A DNA stretch of 6,495 bases, taken from assembly GCA_946481465.1 (NCBI GenBank), contig CAMLOC010000222.1:1-6495 (forward strand), written 5' to 3'. A model generated the notes under the pieces. That model worked only from the letters and a program-made list of their open reading frames with translations. It ran no database searches and was not told the origin of the DNA. Within the stretch, counting starts at the first letter, position 1. Every line of letters begins with the position of its first letter. Shown here in pieces: positions 1 through 6,285 of this stretch. Both the position numbers and the translations under genes were made by a program. Source of the stretch: an uncultured Shinella sp. GTDB taxonomy: Bacteria; Pseudomonadota; Alphaproteobacteria; Rhizobiales; Rhizobiaceae.

Positions 1-725
1 AGCACATTGGCGTCGAGCGGCAGGCTCGCCATGTAGACCACCGCGTCGGCGACATGTTTCACCGACATGGTCGGCTCGACGGCGGTCTCGCCGTTCGGCT
101 GGAGCACGCCGGTGCTCATGCGCCGCGTCATGTCCGTCCCCGCATTGCCGATATCGATCTGGCCGCAGGCGATGTCGTATTTGCGCCCGTCGAGGGCGGT
201 CGATTTGGTCAGGCCGGTAATGGCGTGCTTCGTCGCGGTATAGGGCGCGGAGTTCGGCCGCGGCGCGGTGGCCGAGATCGAGCCGTTGTTGATGATGCGC
301 CCGCCGCGCGGCTGCTGGTCCTTCATCAGCCGGAAGGCCTGCTGCGTGCATAGGAAGGCACCCGTCAGGTTCGCCGCGACGATGCCGCTCCAGTCCGCAA
401 AGGAGATGTCCTCCAGCAGCCCCGCGACATTGGAACCGGCATTGTTGACCAGCACGTCGAGCCGGCCGAAATCGCGCTTGATCTCGGCGAAGACCGCGGC
501 GACCTGTTCCGGATCGCCGACATTGCAGGCAATCGCACGGACCGGCTTGCCGGTTTCCCCGGTAATCTCCGCCGCGGCCTTTTCAAGCACCGCGGCCCGG
601 CGGCCGGTGATGACGACCGTGTAGCCCTCGGCGCTGAGGCCGCGGGCGATGGCAAGGCCGATGCCCGTGCCGCCGCCCGTTACCAGTGCGATCTTCCCCA
701 TGCCCGTCCTGCCCCATTCGGTCAT
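1..725 (-). CDS. SDR-family NAD(P)-dependent oxidoreductase (3' end cut by window edge)
   Basis: This is a classical short-chain dehydrogenase/reductase with a Rossmann fold, probably a soluble cytosolic enzyme that interconverts an alcohol and a ketone; the substrate cannot be read from sequence. The 241 visible residues carry the TGGGTGIG cofactor loop (residues 16-23), NNAG (94-97), and a catalytic tetrad Asn119, Ser149, Tyr162 and Lys166 (YTATK). Arg42-Arg43 after the second beta strand (ITGRR) favours NADP(H) over NAD(H). The usual Asp of the adenine-binding 'DV' pair is replaced by Asn (CNVG, about 68). The usual 'NPG' after the active site reads IDIGNAGT, as in a subgroup of SDRs. The ATG at 725 is preceded by AAAGGAGGAGGACAGC, an excellent ribosome binding site; an in-frame ATG at 701 is less well placed. 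Family length is about 250-260 residues, so only a short tail is missing. A terminator separates it from the upstream transporter gene. Confidence 0.93.
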   Translation of the reverse strand, partial: MTEWGRTGMGKIALVTGGGTGIGLAIARGLSAEGYTVVITGRRAAVLEKAAAEITGETGKPVRAIACNVGDPEQVAAVFAEIKRDFGRLDVLVNNAGSNVAGLLEDISFADWSGIVAANLTGAFLCTQQAFRLMKDQQPRGGRIINNGSISATAPRPNSAPYTATKHAITGLTKSTALDGRKYDIACGQIDIGNAGTDMTRRMSTGVLQPNGETAVEPTMSVKHVADAVVYMASLPLDANV

Positions 726-792
726 GCTGTCCTCCTCCTTTGACATATCCTTCCGGTTTGCGCGAAAAGCGCCCCCGCTGCAAGCGCTCATG

Positions 793-821
793 AAAAAGTC
801 CCCGGCACCGGCCGGGGACTT
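793..821 (-). terminator. Rho-independent terminator downstream of the MFS transporter gene
   Basis: On the minus strand an 11-bp perfect stem (AAGTCCCCGGC, 821-811, pairing with GCCGGGGACTT, 806-796) closes a 4-base loop. It runs directly into a T tract: the five A's on the plus strand at 793-797, the last two of which lie in the stem. It begins about 25 bases after the transporter stop codon and about 70 bases before the SDR start. It should end transporter transcripts, leaving the SDR to its own promoter or to readthrough. No convincing sigma-70 or sigma-54 promoter was found between 726 and 792. Confidence 0.87.
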
Positions 822-845
822 CGTTGCGTCGTCCTTGGGAGGAGC

Positions 846-2498
846 TCAGAACAGAGCGGCCGTGCTCTTCAGCGTCACCCAGATGCCCCAGAGGAGCGGC
901 AGGCCGACGATGGCCCAGGCGATCACCGCCCTGGCGTCGAGCCCGCCCGTGCCGATGCCGAAGGAACCGGTCGGACCGGCATTGGCGGCCGCCGACTTGG
1001 CCTGCAGGGAGGCGACCTCCTCTTCCGACATGAACCATTTGTCGGAAAGCGGCCGCACCAGCATGTTGGCGATGAGGCCGAGCGCCAGCATGCCGGCAAG
1101 GATGTACATCGTGCCGGTGTAGAGCGCCGGTCCCGGCGCCACGCCGGCGGCGATCTGCGCCTCGCGGATGTAGTTGACCACAACCGGGCCGACGATGCCG
1201 GCGGTCGCCCAGGCGGTCAGCAGACGGCCATGGATCGCGCCGACGAACTGCGTGCCGAAGATATCGGCAAGGTAGGCCGGCACGGTGGCGAAGCCCCCGC
1301 CATACATCGACAGGATGATGCCGAAGGAGAGCACGAAGAGCGCCTTGTTGCCCATGTCGGCAAGTGTCGGTGCCACGGCGTAGAGCACGATGCCGAGGAT
1401 GAAGAAGGTATAGTAGGTGTTCTTGCGGCCGATCTTGTCGGAGAACGAGGCCCAGGCGAAGCGCCCGCCGATGTTGAACAGCGACAAAAGGCCGGTGAAG
1501 CCGGCGGCGATCGCCGCGATGGCCATCTTCTGGTCGGTATCGAGCTGGCCGAAGCTCAGTTCCGGCTGGCCGAGCAGGCGCCCGCCGAAGATTTCCTGCA
1601 GCATGGGCGAGGCCATGCCGATGACGCCGATGCCGGCCGAGACGTTGAGGCAGAGCGCCAGCCAGATCAGCCAGAACTGCGCCGTCTTGTGCGCGTCCCG
1701 CAGGTGGACGTGCCTGGTGGTGATCATCGCCGACTTCGAGGCCGGCGGCGTCCAGCCTTCCGGGCGCCAGCCGGCCGGCGGAATGCGGTAGCCGAAGGCG
1801 CCGCCCATCATGAAGCAGAAGTAGATGGCGGCCATGACGAGGAAGGTCTGCCAGACGCCGGCCGTCGTGTCGGTCTTGAAGACGTTCATCAGGAGATTGG
1901 CGAGCGGGGCACCGATCATCGCGCCGCCGCCGAAGCCCATGATCGCCATGCCGGTCGCCATGCCGCGCCGGTCCGGGAACCACTTGATCAGCGTGGAGAC
2001 CGGCGAGATGTAACCGAGGCCGAGGCCGACGCCGCCGATGACGCCCGCGCCGAGCCACATCAGCCAGAGTTGATGGCTCATGACGCCAAGGGCCGCGACG
2101 ACGATGCCGCCGCACCAGCAGCAGGCCGAGACGAAGCCCGCCTTGCGCGGGCCGACGCGCTCCAGCCAGCCGCCCCAGATGGCGGCCGAACAGCCGAGCA
2201 ACACGAAGAACAGCGTATAGATCCAGCCGAGATCGGCGACGCGCCAGTTGCAGGTCGTCGTAAAGAGCGCGGACAGAAGATTGAGGTCGGCGCAAGCCGG
2301 ATCGGCGGCGCCCGGAATGGACTTGGACAGCGGCAGCCAGAACACGCTGAAGCCGTAGGCCATGCCGATGCAAAGATGGATGGCGAGTGCCGCCGGCGGC
2401 ACGAGCCAGCGGTTGAAGCCGGGCTTGGCGATGATGCGCTCCCGGTCGAGGATGCTGCCGGAATAGCCGCCGGCATAGGTCTCGGTCGATGCAGTCAT
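846..2498 (-). CDS. OFA (oxalate/formate antiporter) family MFS transporter with extra C-terminal helix
   Basis: This 550-residue inner-membrane secondary transporter probably carries a small organic anion. The OFA family includes oxalate:formate exchange, but many members have other or unknown carboxylate substrates. About twelve MFS helices can be placed: approximately 31-53, 90-112, 118-139, 145-167, 178-205, 216-236, 274-296, 325-350, 361-380, 387-412, 422-445 and 461-482. The MFS loop motif appears as GWLERVGPRK after helix 2 (about 110-119), with its counterpart SDKIGRKN (353-360) after helix 8. LGLGYISPVSTLIKWFPDRRG (about 159-179) is typical of OFA carriers. A loop of roughly 35 residues between helices 1 and 2 contains Cys69 and Cys83. 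After a cytoplasmic-looking linker (SEEEVASLQAK, then a Gly/Ala stretch), a thirteenth helix at about 523-543 ends in LKSTAALF. The ATG at 2498 has GGAGGAGACCCA upstream. An alternative GTG at 2519 would place this ribosome site inside the gene, so it was not used. A sigma-54 promoter lies upstream. Confidence 0.93.
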   Translation of the reverse strand: MTASTETYAGGYSGSILDRERIIAKPGFNRWLVPPAALAIHLCIGMAYGFSVFWLPLSKSIPGAADPACADLNLLSALFTTTCNWRVADLGWIYTLFFVLLGCSAAIWGGWLERVGPRKAGFVSACCWCGGIVVAALGVMSHQLWLMWLGAGVIGGVGLGLGYISPVSTLIKWFPDRRGMATGMAIMGFGGGAMIGAPLANLLMNVFKTDTTAGVWQTFLVMAAIYFCFMMGGAFGYRIPPAGWRPEGWTPPASKSAMITTRHVHLRDAHKTAQFWLIWLALCLNVSAGIGVIGMASPMLQEIFGGRLLGQPELSFGQLDTDQKMAIAAIAAGFTGLLSLFNIGGRFAWASFSDKIGRKNTYYTFFILGIVLYAVAPTLADMGNKALFVLSFGIILSMYGGGFATVPAYLADIFGTQFVGAIHGRLLTAWATAGIVGPVVVNYIREAQIAAGVAPGPALYTGTMYILAGMLALGLIANMLVRPLSDKWFMSEEEVASLQAKSAAANAGPTGSFGIGTGGLDARAVIAWAIVGLPLLWGIWVTLKSTAALF

Positions 2499-2575
2499 TG
2501 GGTCTCCTCCGCGACGCACCCCTCGGTGCGAAGATTTTCGTTATGGGGAGCTGGCGAAAGCCGCCCTTCGGCGCC

Positions 2576-2589
2576 GGATGCCTGCATCC
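2576..2589. repeat. 14-bp palindrome in the transporter leader
   Basis: GGATGC and GCATCC are perfect inverted arms separated by 2 bases, about 80 bases upstream of the transporter ATG and about 30-45 bases downstream of the predicted sigma-54 start site. With a 2-base gap it suits a protein-binding operator better than an RNA hairpin. No known regulator is recognised, and a chance match in GC-rich DNA is possible. Confidence 0.3.
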
Positions 2590-2631
2590 CTCTTGCAGAC
2601 GGCCGGAAGCCGAACCTCCCGCGCGAAGCGT

Positions 2632-2647
2632 AGCAAGGCCCATGCCA
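2632..2647 (-). promoter_or_regulatory. Sigma-54 (RpoN) -24/-12 promoter of the MFS transporter gene
   Basis: Read on the minus strand the element is TGGCATGGGCCTTGCT. It matches the consensus TGGCAYRNNNNTTGCW at every defined position and has the required 10 bases between the -24 GG (2646-2645) and the -12 GC (2634-2633). The predicted transcription start is near 2621, giving a leader of about 120 bases before the ATG at 2498. It is the only intergenic sequence between the kinase and transporter genes with this match. A sigma-54 activator gene two genes upstream, and an enhancer and IHF site at suitable distances, support it strongly. Confidence 0.88.
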
Positions 2648-2664
2648 GAGTGTATTTTGCGTAA

Positions 2665-2677
2665 AATCAATAACTTG
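2665..2677 (+). promoter_or_regulatory. Probable IHF-binding site between enhancer and sigma-54 promoter
   Basis: The plus-strand sequence AATCAATAACTTG matches the IHF consensus WATCAANNNNTTR at every defined position. It is flanked on the 5' side by AT-rich DNA (TGTATTTTGCGTAA, from 2651) that stands out in this GC-rich window; such a tract is typical of IHF sites. Its centre is about 50 bases upstream of the predicted transcription start, between the paired palindromes and the -24/-12 element. There, DNA bending would bring a bound activator to the polymerase, as at many NifA, NtrC and DctD type promoters. Confidence 0.68.
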
Positions 2678-2692
2678 CGCTGAGAAGCGGAT

Positions 2693-4747
2693 TCAAGATG
2701 GACAGTTTGTCCCGGACGAAGGACAAACTGTCCGGTCAGGCCGCCTCCGGCAGCCAGATCGTGAAGGTGGCACCCTCGCCCGGCCGGCTCGCCACCGCGA
2801 TGGCGCGCCCTGCCGCGTCACCAGCGTCTGGCTGATGGAAAGGCCGAGCCCCGTGCCCTCCTGCCGCTTCGTCGTGAAGAACGGATCGAAGACCTTCGCC
2901 ACGAGATCCGGCCCCATGCCGACCCCGGTGTCGCTGACGACGATCTCGACGCCCGGGCGCCCGCCGCGCTCGCTGTCGCGGGTGACGATGGTGAGGCCGC
3001 CGCCGTCGGGCATGGCATGGATGGCGTTGACGACGAGGTTGACGACGACCTGCTGCAATTCGGTGCGGTTCATCAGCACCAGCCGTTCGGCCGTGTCCTC
3101 CAGCCGCACGGCGATCGCCGCCTTGGCGAGCAGGTGCTGGACGAGCGGCATGCAATCGGCCACCGCCATGCCCGGCGCGTGGCGATCGACGAAACCGGCG
3201 AATTCCTCCGGCTTGGCGAATTGCAGGAGCTTCGTGACGATCTGGCTGATGCGCTGGATCTGCTCGTCGAGCAGCTGGAACTCCACCTTGGCCAGTTCCG
3301 CCCGGTCGCCGACCACGGTGCGGATGACCTCCAGGTTGCCCTGCATGACGGCGATCGGGTTGTTGATCTCATGGGCGACGCCGGCGGTGATCTCGCCGAT
3401 GGCGGCGAGCTTTTCCGACAGGATGAGCTGCTTGGTCGTCGCCTCCAGCCGGCGGTTGGCGAGTTGCAGTTCGCGCGTGCGCTCGTCCACGCGGGCGTTC
3501 AGCTCCTCGTTCCAGCGGCGCAGTTCCAGGTCGTTCTGCTCAAGCTGGTTCAGGAGATCGTCGAGATGCACGGCGACGCGGCCGATCTCGTCCTGGCTGT
3601 CGACCGGGCCGGTGCGCGCGCCGAGATCGCCGCTTTCCACCCGCGCGATGGTGGCGTCCACCCGCTCCAGCGGCTCGAAGATGCCGCGTGCCCAGCGCAG
3701 GAAGATCGGCACGCTGGCCGCCGTGATGGCGAGGAAGGCGGCGATGATGGTCAGCACCGTCTGGTACTTCGCCGCGGTGAACGGCGCCTCCAGAAAGCCG
3801 ACATAGAGCATGCCGACGCGCTGGCCATGGCTGTCGGTGATCGGCTCGTAGGCGGAAATGTACCAGTCGTTGACGACGAAGGCGCTGTCGAGCCAGGTCT
3901 GCCCCTCGCCCAGCACCGCCGAGCGCACGGCAGCGGAAACGCGCGTGCCGAGCGCGCGCCGCCCCTCGAACAGGCGGACATTGGTGCTGATGCGCACGTC
4001 GTCGAGGAACAGCGTCGCCGTGCCCTGGCTGCCCTCCGGCAGGCTCGCCTCGCGGTAGACGAGATCGTTGATCGTGTCGATGAAGACGAGGTTCTGGTTG
4101 AGCAGGATGCCGCCGACGAGCACCGCCTTGCGCCCGTCGCCGAGCGTGACGGGGCTGGCGCTCTGCACGACCATGCCGCGCGTCTCCTCGGTGCGCTCGG
4201 TGGGCACCGCATTGGTCGTCGGCACCAGCGGCAGCCGCGCGCGGGCGGCAAGATCGGGCGACAGCCTTTCGAGGTCGGCATTCTCGAAGATGTCGATGCC
4301 CGTCGCCGGCTTTCCGGCCAGCGCGTCGCGGATGACCGGCCAGTCGGTACGCTGCGTCTCCGCCGTGGTCGCGGTCACGGAGACGACGAGCCGGCCGTCG
4401 GGCGCGATGATATAGAGGAAATCCAGCTCCAGCCGTGCCCGTGCCTCGTCGAGCAGGGTTTTCAGCGCGGCGTTGTCGCCCGCGCTGTCGCGAAACCGCA
4501 CGGAGCCGCCGAGCGCGGTGACGTGCTCGCCCGTATTGTCGAGGATATGGGCGAGATACTGGTGCGCGATCGTCAGGTCGCCGTTGACCTTGGAGATCAG
4601 CGTCGCATCGAACTTCTCGTTCCAGCGGTAGACCGTGATGCCGAGCAGGAGCGGCAGGATCACCAGCATCGGCAGGAGCGCGATGGCGAGCAGCCGGTAG
4701 CGCACCGAGCGCGCCGGGCGGATGACGCCCTGCCTCACCTCACCCAT
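2693..4747 (-). CDS. Cache-domain sensor histidine kinase (DctB-like), frameshifted near its 3' end
   Basis: This is the membrane sensor of the two-component pair, expected to autophosphorylate and pass phosphate to the regulator encoded just upstream. As written it encodes 684 residues. Features in order: TM helix 1 (about 18-40); a periplasmic region of roughly 290 residues resembling a double Cache ligand-binding domain, with FLYIIAPDGRLVVSV (110-124) and WYISAYEPI...GMLYVGFLEAPF (295-323); TM helix 2 (about 330-352); HAMP (about 353-405); a coiled coil (about 400-445); a phosphoacceptor box with His459 in GVAHEINNP; N box Asn570/Asn574; G1 DTGVGMG (606-612); F box DPFFTTK (621-627); G2 GTGLGLS (631-637). 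After Gln646-Gly647 the frame changes and the last 37 residues are arginine- and serine-rich, unlike any kinase. Adding one base at about 2806 gives a normal 670-residue protein ending at 2736. The ATG overlaps the regulator gene by 8 bases, implying translational coupling. A GTG at 4738 is an alternative start. Confidence 0.88.
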   Translation of the reverse strand: MGEVRQGVIRPARSVRYRLLAIALLPMLVILPLLLGITVYRWNEKFDATLISKVNGDLTIAHQYLAHILDNTGEHVTALGGSVRFRDSAGDNAALKTLLDEARARLELDFLYIIAPDGRLVVSVTATTAETQRTDWPVIRDALAGKPATGIDIFENADLERLSPDLAARARLPLVPTTNAVPTERTEETRGMVVQSASPVTLGDGRKAVLVGGILLNQNLVFIDTINDLVYREASLPEGSQGTATLFLDDVRISTNVRLFEGRRALGTRVSAAVRSAVLGEGQTWLDSAFVVNDWYISAYEPITDSHGQRVGMLYVGFLEAPFTAAKYQTVLTIIAAFLAITAASVPIFLRWARGIFEPLERVDATIARVESGDLGARTGPVDSQDEIGRVAVHLDDLLNQLEQNDLELRRWNEELNARVDERTRELQLANRRLEATTKQLILSEKLAAIGEITAGVAHEINNPIAVMQGNLEVIRTVVGDRAELAKVEFQLLDEQIQRISQIVTKLLQFAKPEEFAGFVDRHAPGMAVADCMPLVQHLLAKAAIAVRLEDTAERLVLMNRTELQQVVVNLVVNAIHAMPDGGGLTIVTRDSERGGRPGVEIVVSDTGVGMGPDLVAKVFDPFFTTKRQEGTGLGLSISQTLVTRQGAPSRWRAGRARVPPSRSGCRRRPDRTVCPSSGTNCPS
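2700..2733. promoter_or_regulatory. Paired palindromic enhancer (upstream activator sites) for the sigma-54 promoter
   Basis: GGACAGTTTGTCC (2700-2712) and GGACAAACTGTCC (2721-2733) are perfect reverse complements, separated by 8 bases. Each arm is itself a dyad (GGACA-N3-TGTCC), so the region holds two copies of one palindromic site. Their centres (2706 and 2727) are 21 bp apart, two helical turns, and lie about 85 and 106 bases upstream of the predicted transporter start site. This is the usual geometry for dimers of an NtrC-family activator, and the regulator encoded at 4740-6134 is the obvious candidate. The sites begin 3 bases after the kinase stop codon of the restored reading frame. 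The same sequence could fold in RNA into a 13-bp hairpin that helps end the kinase transcript, but no T tract follows it on the minus strand (ATCTTGAATCC). Confidence 0.72.
2736..2804 (-). other. Displaced 3' end of the histidine kinase gene (other reading frame)
   Basis: In the next frame these bases encode 22 residues, AIAVASRPGEGATFTIWLP followed by EAA and a TGA stop. This is the ending expected of a HATPase_c domain after the G2 box. The upstream frame supplies SQTLVTRQG up to position 2807. Joining the two needs one extra base near 2805-2807, where the plus strand reads TGGCGCGCCCTGCC and an intact gene would probably read TGGCGCCGCCCTGCC. The repaired stop falls 3 bases before the enhancer, whereas the frame as written runs through it. 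Confidence 0.8.
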
Positions 4748-6134
4748 CCCAGGCCGCCAGCTTGCGGTCGATGGTCTTGCGGGAAATGCCGAGCCGGCGC
4801 GCCGCCTCGTCGCGCCCGCCGTTGCAATCCGCCAGCACGGAGAGGATGTGGCGCCGCTCGATATCGGCGAGCGAGCCGGCCTCCGTTCCGCCCGGTGCCG
4901 CCGTCACTGCGCGCCCGAACCCTTCCGGGAAGCGGCCGAGGATCAGCGTGCGCTCGACGAGATTGCGCAACTCGCGCACATTGCCCGGCCAGTCATAGGC
5001 CGACAGCGCCCGGCGGGTCGCCTCGTCGATCGGCACGGCGGGCATGGCAAGCTGCGCCGACAGCTTCTTCATGAAGAGGCCGGTCAGCTCCACCGCGTCG
5101 CCGTCCCGGTCCTTCAGCGGCGGAAGATGGATCTGCATGACATTGATGCGGAAGAACAGGTCGGCGCGGAAGCGCCCGGCCTGCACCTCCTTCTCCAGCT
5201 CCGCATTGGTGGCGAAGACGAAGCGCAGGTCGACCGGCACCTCGCGTTCGGAACCGACGGGCCGCACCTTGCGGTCCTCCAGCACGCGCAGCAGCTTGCT
5301 TTGCGTGGCCGGCGGCATCTCGCTGATCTCGTCGAGGAAGAGCGTGCCGCCCTGCGCATGCAGGAACAGGCCCTCGCGCGCCCGCTCGGCGCCGGTGAAA
5401 GCGCCCTTCAGGTGGCCGAACAGCTCGCTTTCGATCATGTCCGGCGGGATCGCCCCGCAATTGACCGGCACGAAGGGCTTTGCCGCCCGGTCGGACAGCG
5501 CGTGCAGCGAGCGCGCCGCCACCTCCTTGCCCGTGCCCGACTGGCCGGTGAGCAGCACCGAGGTCGGCAGCGGCGCGACCCGGGCGATGGTTTCGCGCAC
5601 GCGGGCGATGGCGGCCGATTCGCCGATCAGCCGGTCACGCAGGAGGATATGGTCGGAGGTCGCCCGCAATTCGTAGCGCAGCACGTAGTTCTCGCGCTGC
5701 AGGCGGATACGGTCGAGGCAGCGCGCCACGGCATTGAGCAGCTGGTTGGAGCGGAAGGGTTTCAGGATGAAATCGACCGCGCCGGCTCTCAGCGCCTGAA
5801 TGGCGGTTTCGAGGTCCGCATAGGCCGTCATCAGGATGGCATCGGCGAAGAAGCCGATCGCGCGCTGCTCGGCGAGCCATTCCACGCCGTTCTTCTTCGG
5901 CATGATGTTGTCGAGGATGACCACGTCGAAGTGATTCTGGTCGAGCTTGCGCGAGGCCTCGTCCGTATCGGCTGCCAGTTCCAGTTGCCGGCAGCGCGGC
6001 CCGAGCGTGCGCATGAGGAAGTTGCGCATGCCCGGCTCGTCGTCGACGACGAGGATCGAGGCCTGCGCCAGCCACGGCCCGAATTCCGGGTCGGTTGACG
6101 TGTCGCGCAGCACGCGCGCGGCTTCAGTCGGCAC
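4740..6134 (-). CDS. NtrC/DctD-type sigma-54-dependent response regulator
   Basis: This 464-residue cytoplasmic activator probably receives phosphate from the adjacent kinase and uses ATP to open sigma-54 promoters. After about 25 leading residues comes a receiver domain with the acidic pair Asp31-Asp32, phosphoacceptor Asp75 (ILDNIMP), Thr103 and Lys125 (KPF). The AAA+ domain (about 168-390) has Walker A GQSGTGKE (197-204; the common form is GESGTGKE), the sigma-54 contact loop GAFTGA (244-249), Walker B LFLDEI (265-270), RFRADLFFRINV (321-332), and sensor II WPGNVREL (382-389). A Fis-type helix-turn-helix closes the protein (DEAARRLGISRKTIDRKL, about 442-459). All residues for phosphorylation, ATP hydrolysis and sigma-54 contact are present. 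The start is GTG at 6134, preceded by GGGAGGAGACGAG; no better ATG fits the receiver domain. The stop overlaps the kinase start by 8 bases. Domain order and motifs match DctD and NtrC, but specificity is unknown. The likely target is the sigma-54 promoter of the transporter. Confidence 0.95.
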   Translation of the reverse strand: MPTEAARVLRDTSTDPEFGPWLAQASILVVDDEPGMRNFLMRTLGPRCRQLELAADTDEASRKLDQNHFDVVILDNIMPKKNGVEWLAEQRAIGFFADAILMTAYADLETAIQALRAGAVDFILKPFRSNQLLNAVARCLDRIRLQRENYVLRYELRATSDHILLRDRLIGESAAIARVRETIARVAPLPTSVLLTGQSGTGKEVAARSLHALSDRAAKPFVPVNCGAIPPDMIESELFGHLKGAFTGAERAREGLFLHAQGGTLFLDEISEMPPATQSKLLRVLEDRKVRPVGSEREVPVDLRFVFATNAELEKEVQAGRFRADLFFRINVMQIHLPPLKDRDGDAVELTGLFMKKLSAQLAMPAVPIDEATRRALSAYDWPGNVRELRNLVERTLILGRFPEGFGRAVTAAPGGTEAGSLADIERRHILSVLADCNGGRDEAARRLGISRKTIDRKLAAWDG

Positions 6135-6184
6135 CTCGTCTCCTCCCGATGATCAGGCGCGTCAGGATTGCGCGCCCGGATGCG

Positions 6185-6201
6185 AAAGCGCCGCGCGCTT
6201 T
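6185..6201. repeat. 17-bp palindrome in the leader of the regulator gene
   Basis: AAAGCGC and GCGCTTT are perfect 7-bp inverted arms around a 3-base centre (CGC), about 50-65 bases upstream of the GTG start and just downstream of the candidate promoter. It could be an operator or a small leader hairpin. It lacks a proper T tract in either direction, so it is not called a terminator. Chance occurrence in GC-rich DNA cannot be excluded. Confidence 0.3.
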
Positions 6202-6223
6202 TGCCCGGACGGCTTGAACGCCT

Positions 6224-6252
6224 ACCATAGAAAGCCGCCGCCGCAAGCACAA
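6224..6252 (-). promoter_or_regulatory. Weak candidate sigma-70 promoter for the regulator-kinase operon
   Basis: On the minus strand TTGTGC (6252-6247) and TATGGT (6229-6224) are separated by 17 bases, placed about 90-118 bases before the regulator start. The -10-like box matches TATAAT at 4 of 6 positions, while the -35-like box matches TTGACA only in its first three bases. It is the best housekeeping-type candidate found in the 151-base gap between the upstream gene and the regulator, but it is weak. Confidence 0.27.
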
Positions 6253-6285
6253 GGCGAGCGCGGCGGCGAAGCGGGAGGAATATCT

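Noticed and set aside
846..2519. Upstream GTG start for the transporter at 2519
   Set aside because: It would place the strong GGAGGAG ribosome site inside the coding region. The ATG at 2498 is correctly spaced from that site.
1230..2633. 467-residue plus-strand open frame antisense to the transporter gene
   Set aside because: Charged low-complexity product with no recognisable domain. The opposite strand holds a clear membrane transporter.
583..2670. 695-residue open frame on the minus strand covering the transporter gene and its upstream region
   Set aside because: The product is rich in Arg, Gly and His with no domain logic. It is a shifted shadow of the transporter frame and runs through the sigma-54 leader.
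2700..2733. Reading the 13-bp inverted repeat only as a rho-independent terminator of the kinase gene
   Set aside because: No T tract follows it on the minus strand, and its internal dyads and distance from the -24/-12 promoter fit an enhancer better. A secondary role in RNA is not excluded.
3017..5074. 685-residue plus-strand open frame antisense to the kinase and regulator genes
   Set aside because: Long antisense frames are expected opposite GC-rich genes with strong third-position bias. The translation is low complexity (Asp, Arg, Glu, His, Val rich) and crosses the junction of two well-supported genes.
4722..6098. 458-residue plus-strand open frame antisense to the response regulator
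   Set aside because: Same antisense composition effect. The opposite strand encodes an intact regulator with every expected motif.
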